From NCBI GenBank assembly GCA_940337035.1, contig CALNHX010002779.1:1-64000 (forward strand): DNA of 64,000 bases, read 5' to 3'. Shown here in pieces: positions 55,966 through 64,000 of the stretch; positions within the stretch are counted from its first letter, which is position 1; each line of letters opens with the position of its first letter. The position numbers and the translations under genes are program-made. The notes under the pieces were generated by a model. That model saw only the letters and a program-made list of their open reading frames with translations, ran no database searches and was not told where the DNA came from. The stretch is from Agriotes lineatus (lineage: Eukaryota; Arthropoda; Insecta; Coleoptera; Elateridae).

Positions 55966-56322
55966 ACTGCTTAGATTTTGTATTAAATGGACAAGCCACA
56001 AGCCAGGTAGAAGAGTATTATTACTGTGTATAGATCAACGCATTCTAATATTGCACTACCTTTTTGCCTTCGGAAAAGAAATTGTCCTGTACGCCTATCA
56101 TTTGCGATAACAATTAATAAATTACAAGAACAAACTATGGTAGAAGTGGGAATATATCGTATTTGCCACAACCAGTATTTAGCCATGGTCAAGTATATGT
56201 AGCAATATCACGTGTGAGTAGTTTTAAAAACTTAAATATTTAAATTTTACCTAATGGATCCTGCCACACGTTACAAAGAAGTTTCCTAACTTGCAAAATA
56301 TTTTGCAACGGGTCCACTAGTA
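55966..56322 (+). repeat. Single dispersed copy of the 361-bp satellite
   Basis: Nearly full-length unit from ACTGCTTAGATTTTG to GGGTCCACTAGT, clearly similar to the array at 1-1810 throughout (GAAAAGAAATTGTxCTGTA, AACTATGG, CCATGGTCAAGTATATGTA, GGATCCTGCCACACGTTA). The start coincides with the array's unit junction (CACTAGT/AACTGCTT). Confidence 0.93.
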
Positions 56323-59300
56323 TTATTTTAATTGTCTGTGGTTTAAATATTTTTGTTATGAAATATCTTTAATTGCTTTGAGCAGTATAGCTATTGTATA
56401 TGTGTATAGCCACTAGAGTCAATTGCAACAGATTTTCCGGTAAAAATGGTAAAAATTAAATTTGCAAAAATGTTTTTGTTTGCAAAAATCAAAGTTAATG
56501 ACACACGGTGAAACCATTTTGCTTATATATCTGCTTGTCAATCGGAAATTATGCCTAGTATCCTCGTACCAAGTTTCATTCAAGTCGGTTCATAAATAAG
56601 AAGATATAAGCCTAACCCTAGTTTTATTGGCGGCTGGTATTTATACTCCTCTAATGTATATTATTCTGACTATCTTATGTAATGTTTGCACTACAAATTA
56701 CCGACAAGGATGGGCCAAGAAAAATGTAATCCGTCCTTATCTGACCAGTTGAAGATAAGCTAAAGTCCTACCAAAATTTAGTCTTTTTTCCTCTTTCAGC
56801 GCTTTAAAAATAAGCTAAATAGGTATAAATGAAATATATGCAAAATAGTTTGTTTATATGCTATGTTCAGGCTCAGGAGAAGTTAATGTCAGTCCCGCTC
56901 TAAAGAAATTGGATCCATTCTGACGATATCTAGAGCTTAACTAATTGTTAATGCAACATCAGTAAATTTTGGTAAGCATATCAATATAGAATGATGTAAA
57001 TGAACACATTAGTAACAGTAACTATCATATGATTCAAAATACAGTTTCATCACAAAGGGTCAAAGAGAAGAAAAATAGACATAAACTGTATGTGTAGTAT
57101 TCATTCAGAATTGCTCCAAATGCAAGCAGCCACATACTTGAATTTTTCCTGGAAAACTTTTTGAAGCACATGATATTATGCTTATAGCTCATATTAATAA
57201 TTACTGTTAAACAATTTCTTGTATTTAAAGCCTATATATTAGCATTAATATTATGGCCTTCAGACTATTGTAGAACATAATTTATAAAGCATTGAGTGGT
57301 GAATTAACAGTAACTTACTTACTTGATTACTAATATATTATTACCAATCACCCGTAGCGCAATTACTCCTATAGAGACTCACACTATTTAATGAAGAGAT
57401 ACTATACTTCATACACAATAACTGCAAAAGGTTTGTTAGAATTGACATTACATTTTAGCATAATAACAAGTTTTTATGTAATTGTATTCCCCATATTTAA
57501 TAACACCTTTAAAGTGAGTATGAAAAATTGTGTAGAGTCAAGATGGTGCATCTACTGCATTCTATGCAAAAGAACTTAAAAGTGGCATTAAACATATCTG
57601 TAACAAAATCTATATGGCATGGTTAAAATCATTAATAATTCATCTGCTTGCGTGCAGTAGCATTTTATTGCAAACAATAATTTGCTTAAAATAAATTATC
57701 TTTACTTTCAACCGCGTAAAACAACGCAAAGTGTAGATAATCGAGATAACCTTTACAGTATACAGCTCTAATATTTTTCTTCACAAGACCGGCCTTTGTC
57801 ATATATAGAATAATGGTTTTCCGCAGGTATTGTTCTCAATAAGGATGATTATAAAAATTGTATCCATAACAAAGTGGGTCATCTATTCCAAATTAATTCA
57901 AACGGCCCAATAAAAGTGTTTTAATGATTACGGCAAGAATAATAATTGCACTTAAACTTTGCTGAACCCCATTAACACGAACGGCTTAATGAGATATCAA
58001 AAAGCTATGTGGTAGTTAATTTAAAAATATAAACGATCTTAATTAGTTTTACAATTATTGCTGTGTACATTATCCCGTCTGTATAGCGAACAACGTGTTT
58101 TAATTACTTTAAAGGCTTTCTTGAAGTTGTCCTGATTAGTGAAACTTTTAGATTTTAATGCAATTTACTTCCAATCAAAATTGCTCAAAATTTGCTCTTT
58201 GGCACAAAAAACTATGAGAAAATCTCTTATAGAGACTATAACTTCCAAAATTAAACAAACATATTTAGAGCAACAAAAAAATTAAATGTAATATTATAAG
58301 ATGCAAAAATATGTAAGAAAGCAAATTGAATGAAAAACAATTGCTCTGCTAATTGGTTAATAAATGGTCCCTGTTTTGTACAATTCATGAAAATTAGAGC
58401 ACTCTGTTTGGGAATAAGACAATCGCCATACAAACCGATCTTCGGTATTGAGTCGAGAGTTGGTCTAGTGTCATCTACACCGCCATCCGAAGGGATAGAA
58501 GACATCAAGAACGAGGGCGACCATCACCCTCAAAAAGGGACTCGAGCTCAAGATGTAATGACATAATTATGTGCTTATTTGTTAAATACGATATTGTCAA
58601 CTAAAATCAGAAATACAATTAAACATTATTGGCAAACTGTGATATTACCTACTCTACAAGTGCTCAAATAAACGTTATCGGTATTTTTCAAACGCATTAG
58701 TCAAATAGTGTCTTAAAATTTTTTTTCCACTAATAGTATTAAACGATATGATTGTTGACTTTGTTTTCGAGCCAAGAAGATAAATTTCTTTCCTAGTGGT
58801 TAATAATATATCATTACTAACTACTGGTTAATAATGAAAACAATTGCTATCTGATACTCTCATCCCTATTTAAAATGATGTCACACATCGAATACTCGCC
58901 TTTGAAATACAACAACCAGTTTTAAGGCTTATTTATTTGAATTTAATATTTGTATTAATTTTAATTATATTTTTATTAGTTAAAAATTAGAAATGATTAT
59001 AGGGTTGCCTATATTATAAGTATTATGAACAAGAGAACCATAAACAACAACTTAAAAATTCTCATACTCGAAAAGAAAACAAACCGCAATTAACGTTATT
59101 TAAACCGTGACAGAAGGCTATTAGGATGGTTAATGAAAACTCTGGTACGCCACTGTTTTTTAGTCAATACGACAGTTTTTTAGCTTTATCCATTGAAACT
59201 ATACAAAAGATGTATCTTTTATTTTTTTAAAGAATAAACCTTGTTCGAGAAACACGGAAAAATAGCAGCAATTTTGTTCATTAGACTTTAATGGGATCTA

Positions 59301-59639
59301 AACGGCTTCGTTTTCAAAATACAGCTTAAAGAAGTTTTTAAAAAATATTTTTAATAACAAACAATCTTACAATAGCTACATAACATTTGGCTAAAAAACA
59401 GTGGCGTACCAGATTTTTCTAAAGTAAGGTAACTGAGTTGGCCTCGATGCACGCCACTAGTGGAAATAAATTAAATTTATTTTGACCGAACAATGCCATT
59501 TTATGAAATACTAACCTACACCAAGTTTCATTAGAAATTTTTGAAACAAATTTTTTTGTTTAAACTGAATTTAGAAATTTTTTATCTTGGAATTTATTAA
59601 GGAATCAACCCTTAAAGTTTGTCTACGTACTTAATTAAC
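56323..59639. other. Gene-free AT-rich stretch
   Basis: No frame with recognisable similarity, RNA gene or clear repeat. A two-strand open stretch at 58251-58566 is unrecognised. Confidence 0.45.
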
Positions 59640-60000
59640 ACCCTGTATGTAATGTGTATGCAAAATATCATCTTCCTCCGACAAATAGTTTTGAGTTATA
59701 GAGCCAACAGACAGACAGACGGACAGACGGACAGACGGACAGACGGACAGACGGACAGACGGACAGACGGACAGATGGACAGACGGACAGACGGACAGAC
59801 GAACAGACGGACAGACGGACAGATGGACAGACAGACAGACGGACAGAGGGACAGACGGACAGACGGACAAACGGAATTGAGAAAACCTGTTTTTCGTCAT
59901 CTACGGACCCTGAAACGTGAAGATCTAAAGAAATCTCGGGAGGTGATTTTTTCATGATTACAATCCTTATTCATCTTTCAGACGAGGGAAGTAAAAAGTA
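59640..60000 (+). repeat. Dispersed repeat family R, copy 4, with an expanded CAGACGGA minisatellite
   Basis: Flanks match copy 1: ATAGTTTTGAGTTATAG before and GACCCTGAAACGTGAAGATCT, GAGGTGATTTTTTC, GATTACAATCC and GAGGGAAGTAAAAAG after. Between them the short ACAGACAGA tract of other copies has grown to about 170 bp (59703-59873) of CAGACGGA units with CAGATGGA and CAGACAGA variants. Long open frames on both strands (QTDRRTDG and its reverse) come only from the repeat. Confidence 0.93.
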
Positions 60001-60007
60001 ATTGGCT

Positions 60008-60145
60008 AAACTGCAGAATCCGGGGCAAATTCCTCTCCTTTAACTTGCTTCCCTTATAATTTTGGTTATGATTACTAGAAAACCATGGCTAATAATAATT
60101 AATATTAACAATAGCAGAAGAATGTGCCCCGGATTCTGCAGTTTT
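60008..60145. mobile_element. Short inverted-repeat element (138 bp)
   Basis: AAACTGCAGAATCCGGGGCA at 60008 pairs with TGCCCCGGATTCTGCAGTTT ending about 60144; the interior is AT-rich with no coding. It truncates the frame of the recombinase relic at 60089-60604. Confidence 0.85.
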
Positions 60146-60604
60146 CCCAAGTAATTTGTAAATTTGTAACAATTTTCGTATTAAACTAGAGTAGTGGTAA
60201 TTTACTTTAGCTGATAACAAAATGTCATCTGGAGCTTCCCTTATAAATGTGGTTACATGATTTTTTTCATACACTCCATTTTGTCTTTTCAAAAAGACAA
60301 ATACCTTGAAATATTTAGCTATATCTGTATTTTCTTTGAATCTTAATGTAGATTTTAACATAGAATATAAAACCCATAAACTAGATGCTTTTCTGTTTTG
60401 CAGTTTTCCTTGAAAACAAGCTAATAACACATGTTCAGTTAATGTCGTAACTCCTTTCAATTGGCTCTAATCTTTAAATTCACCATAAACTTTCTTATAA
60501 AAATCTTTTAATTTTACTGGTAATAACTGTTTACTAACACTTTCTGCACCCTCCCTAATTTCAGGGGGAGTGCAGTTTTCACTCAAATTATCAAGGTTAG
60601 ACAT
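60089..60604 (-). pseudogene. Tyrosine-recombinase-like N-terminal domain relic
   Basis: Minus strand from ATG 60604: LPVKLKDFYKKVYGEFKD, one in-frame TAG near 60470, then EHVLLACFQGKLQNRK, ASSLWVLYSMLKSTLRFKEN, DIAKYFKVFVFLKRQN and FIREAPDDILLSAKV. The SSLWxxYSMLKxxL and FLxEAPDxxxLxxKV wording is that of the core-binding region of insect Crypton-like or related tyrosine recombinases. The catalytic part (R-H-R-Y) is missing; the frame runs into the 138-bp inverted-repeat element instead. The stop and truncation make it a relic. Confidence 0.6.
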
Positions 60605-63166
60605 TTTATAACTGCTATTATAAAATATATATTTTACATAAATGTCAATTCAAATTAACTATTCTCATGTTTTCAAGCAAACCTACTTGATTTTTGTGAA
60701 TATTTGCATTGATACTTTTATTTTTTAATAATGTAAACGCAGTTAATTTTAAAAGGAATAAAGGTGCTAGTAGTGGAAAAATAATATATAAACTAAGGTA
60801 GAAAAGACATCAGCCTAGCAACCAACTACTCGGCTGAGAAATTTTTTTTTCTCTACCTTGGTATATAATATACTATTTCATTGCAGTAGCTGTAGCTACC
60901 TTAAAAATGACTACCCATAAGGTCGCCCATATGATTTCTACTATAGAACAACAATGTAGCAATGTATACAATGTAATATTTTTATGTAATTATTTCGGAG
61001 GTTAACTTTTTAATGGCAATACTATGAAAAGAATCTTTTTCGTGGATGATACGTTGTTTACTGCTATTGCTCTTCTTGAGTGCTATAAAATTTATCAACA
61101 TTATCATCATTCATGAATTGTACTGCTACACCGAGAATTTCTGTAGAAAAAAAAATAATAATAAGCAACAATATTTTACAAAATCACAACACGATAGTTC
61201 AGGAATTGTTTTGTGGTGTAACAAAATTTTGCCAGCAAGATCCTGAGCAAGATAGGGTGGGTTGTTCAGAAGCAGCACTAGATCGAGACCTTTCAAACCA
61301 GAAGACCTACAGATGTTGGTGTAAATCCCTAAACCACATAACGATTACCACAAATAAATAAATAAAAGTTGGAAATTGATGTATTTATTTACACAATAAA
61401 ATATATTCAGCTCTAAAATCTCGTACAAACGAAAAAATTTGGGAGACATAAGAGAAATTGTTATTGCTAGATTCATATAAATTCAAATAAAATGATAAGA
61501 GGTGTAAATCTATAATTTTGAGTATTTTAATATATTTATAGTTAAGTCACTTTGATCAATTTTTTTTTAATTATTGTGAAGGTAACATTGATTTTATTCT
61601 AAGTTTTCTATTAATCATATTAGTTTGAAATGTGAACTTGTTTATATATGCATACAGTTCCGTTGGTAATATTGAATTTAAATAAACTGAATGAAAATCA
61701 AATAATTGTACAATTTCCTCGGAGTGCCTAGCTATAGCACACATTTTTATAACTACTAGTAAATTTGAAATCAAAAGCGGGACTCGGATGCTAAAAATTG
61801 GAATCTATGAGGTTCGTTATATTCTAAACTGCAATGTTTGCGTTATAAGCTTATGCATCCGAATTCTTGTTCACATCAATTCATGTAATAGCCGTCATCC
61901 AACACCAGACAAAAGCTTCAGTGCTTCCTCGCAAGACTATTGAGAAAATTTTGTTGTTAAACGCGTCTTCGCTGAGCAAGATGAAGTGCGATCAAAATCG
62001 TCGAATACTAACATCCACTATAAAAAAACTAAAAACGAGATATTTCTGCGTTTCCGAGTGCTAGAAACGGCTCGACCACAATGGAAATTCACAATTCTGT
62101 ATCCGGCGGCCATAAGAACAAGTTACAGAAAGTTTTGGTCCTGGGTTCTGTGGAGACGTTTCCCAAAAATGCGAAGTCAAGTTGCACAAGTTTTTCTACA
62201 GACGTGGAAATGTGTAATAGCACAAAGAAAATGTGGATGGAACACAGACTTTTGGGCAAGGTAACTGCCAGCGTAGCTTGACAGGACAACCGAAACAAAT
62301 CTGTTCTCCAGGTGCTTCACGTGGTGGTGAAGTCCAAAAAAAGAACATACCAAACGTGGAAATAAGAATTATAAACAGACAAGTTTCAGTAAGGGCACAC
62401 ACAATACATAGGTGCTGAAATAAACTTTGAACGATAACGAAGGATTTTTCATCTACACTAAGTAACCCTTCGAAAAGATTCAGCACACATCAAAAGCAAT
62501 CTATCAATCGATTTTCCCAAGATGGCTACAGGAAATCACTCCTTCTGAACTAGCATAATTTTCCAAAAATTACGAAGATTTCCATAGGCCAAGGGTTTTC
62601 AAAAATATACGCGGAAAATGACCGGGAGACTAGGCAACAAAATACACCAACAAAAAAGTGGTGACCTAACTGAACTCATAGCAAATCCTGCATATTACAT
62701 TTTTTAATTAGTGCAAAATTTACAAGAACCTACCTGAAGACTCTTTCCGACTTCCTGTTTTTCAACTTTTATTTCTTCTATCAGGTAGGGAGTCGTATTT
62801 CTTCCCTGTCATTCATATATTTTTTCAATATTTGTCTTTAGCCACGTACTTTGTCTCTTAAGTTATAAATTCGAAGTTGTTCTCTGATATACTTATTTGA
62901 AATTATATCTACTAACCTACACCTTTTTATGCATCTTCTCCTCTTCGGTACCGATACCATGAAAGTTGTGAGGTATCAATAGAGGTTTTCCATTTTTCTC
63001 TGCCTTGAGCTGCCTAGACGGTATCGTGCAATCCTGTATGTAGGTGATCTTCAGCACAATCAGTCCAGCGTGTTGGTGATCACTGATCAGCCGTTTGGTC
63101 TCTTGCTTTCAACTTTTTCTCTCATCAATTTAGTTTTTCGATTGTTTTGTTCTTCTGGAGATATTG
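60605..63166. other. Gene-free stretch
   Basis: AT-rich to about 61850. At 61960-62420 composition is more balanced, with overlapping frames of 61-96 codons on both strands that I do not recognise. Confidence 0.4.
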
Positions 63167-64000
63167 TTAAGTTATTTTCCCCTCGTGCATCCCCCTGCCG
63201 AGACTCATTTCATTTTCGATCTTTTGGGCGAATCTGCCCCTGTTCATTCCTTTAGATGCAACTGTAAGCGTTATTCAGCTTGCAGCTGTACGGCGCCCAC
63301 CAGACCGCTGACGGTGCATCGGGGGTTTTCTTCGTGTCTTACAGCCTGCGCGGAAGTGGGGAGAGTGCATCTGAATTGTTGGTATGTTTCAAGTCTTGCC
63401 CCGGACAGTGAAGCCCTGGTCGTGAAGCAAGAGCATTACTCTTGAGCGGCCGCTTTACGTGCTACGCGCGGCCTTCGGCCCGGGCTATGGCAAAAGCGCT
63501 CCTTGGTATCGAAATTTAGCCCGAGATGTTTCTTCGTGTCTATTGCAGTGCGCGGTACAAGAAATTGGTTCACCGTGTAACGTCAGAACCCTAATATCGC
63601 CAAACTATGTTCAAATTACTACCAAAAAGCGAATAAAGGCCTGTGAATTACCCCCCTGTATTGCGTATCATGGATTTCTTCGGCGACCTCATCTTGTCCA
63701 GCAGTCACACTCTGAAACCATGTGTCTTCCTCTTCAGCTGTTGTATCACCGCTGCTTTCTAGTAGAATCCCCCATCTGTGAGGGTACCACCTCCAGCAGC
63801 AACCCCTTATTCTGGCTGTATTTCCTTTCTTTGGGCATGTGACAACTTTCTCCAAGGGAAAATTCTCTCGTCAGCACATCACGTACTTGTAGCTGCTTAA
63901 GGTAACTGAAATTGCATTATATGTTGTACTGAGTGTTTGCGCAAATGCGACTATAAGTGTTGTTTGGATCATATTAAACGCTGAATTATTAGAGTTGAGT
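63167..64000 (+). other. GC-rich segment cut by the window edge, possibly an LTR
   Basis: Composition rises sharply at about 63170, where TGTTAAGTTATTTTCCCCTCG resembles the start of the LTR at 20351 (TGTTAAGCCATTTTGCATTC). GCGCGGCCTTCGGCCCGGGC near 63469-63488 can form a strong hairpin. Frames of 93 and 127 codons on the plus strand are unrecognised. Without the 3' end the LTR assignment stays open. Confidence 0.25.

Noticed and set aside
59619..59957. Frame rich in QTDRRTDG (plus) and LSVCPSV (minus)
   Set aside because: Translation of the CAGACGGA minisatellite.
63459..63842. 127-codon plus-strand frame near the right edge
   Set aside because: GC-rich segment with several overlapping open frames and no recognisable domain; kept only as part of an unassigned region.

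Overview
The window looks like a piece of an AT-rich, transposon-dense insect nuclear genome. The only host protein-coding gene I can support is a chemosensory ionotropic receptor (IR) on the minus strand, and IRs are an animal (protostome) family. Nearly everything else recognisable is transposon or satellite DNA of insect type: non-LTR reverse transcriptase relics, DUF4817-type and mariner transposases, hAT and Harbinger-like elements, a Helitron helicase relic and LTRs. Nothing suggests bacterial or organellar DNA.

Left end (1-7640): five units of a 361-bp satellite run off the left edge, followed by gene-free DNA, a foldback element at 5656-6388 and minor repeats. Centre-left (7646-27446): one IR gene reconstructed here from four exons with matching GT-AG splice sites and phases (26319-27446, 8319-8608, 7983-8260, 7646-7938), predicting 662 residues. 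Intron 1 is 17,710 bp and is mostly nested transposons. One stack is a foldback element (8660-11518) holding a non-LTR reverse transcriptase relic, itself split by a small DUF4817-type transposon (9524-10231). A second stack is an RTE-like relic (about 17720-24950) split by a DUF4817-type transposon (19994-24618), whose transposase gene is split again by a hAT-like element with an 8-bp target duplication and by a 1.9-kb solo LTR with a 4-bp target duplication. A degraded mariner (24961-25823) follows.

Centre-right (27500-46100): dispersed repeats, a second solo LTR of the same family (31251-33024, target duplication ACCA), a 5'-truncated jockey-like retrotransposon with an uninterrupted reverse transcriptase frame (35844-37937), another reverse transcriptase relic, and a TATA-containing GC-rich stretch with a roughly 52-bp minisatellite (44200-44575). 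Right (46136-64000): a second RTE-like relic interrupted by a foldback element (46801-48220) and by a tRNA-like SINE with a 23-bp internal duplication, several near-perfect palindromes, a Helitron helicase relic with a roughly 142-bp tandem repeat tail lying between two single copies of the satellite seen at the left end, a tyrosine-recombinase-like relic, and a GC-rich segment cut by the window edge.

There are no operons or pathways. The biological interest lies in the IR gene with its transposon-filled intron and in the order of nested insertions that can be read from target-site duplications. Boundaries of old relics are approximate, and family assignments rest on motifs read by eye.
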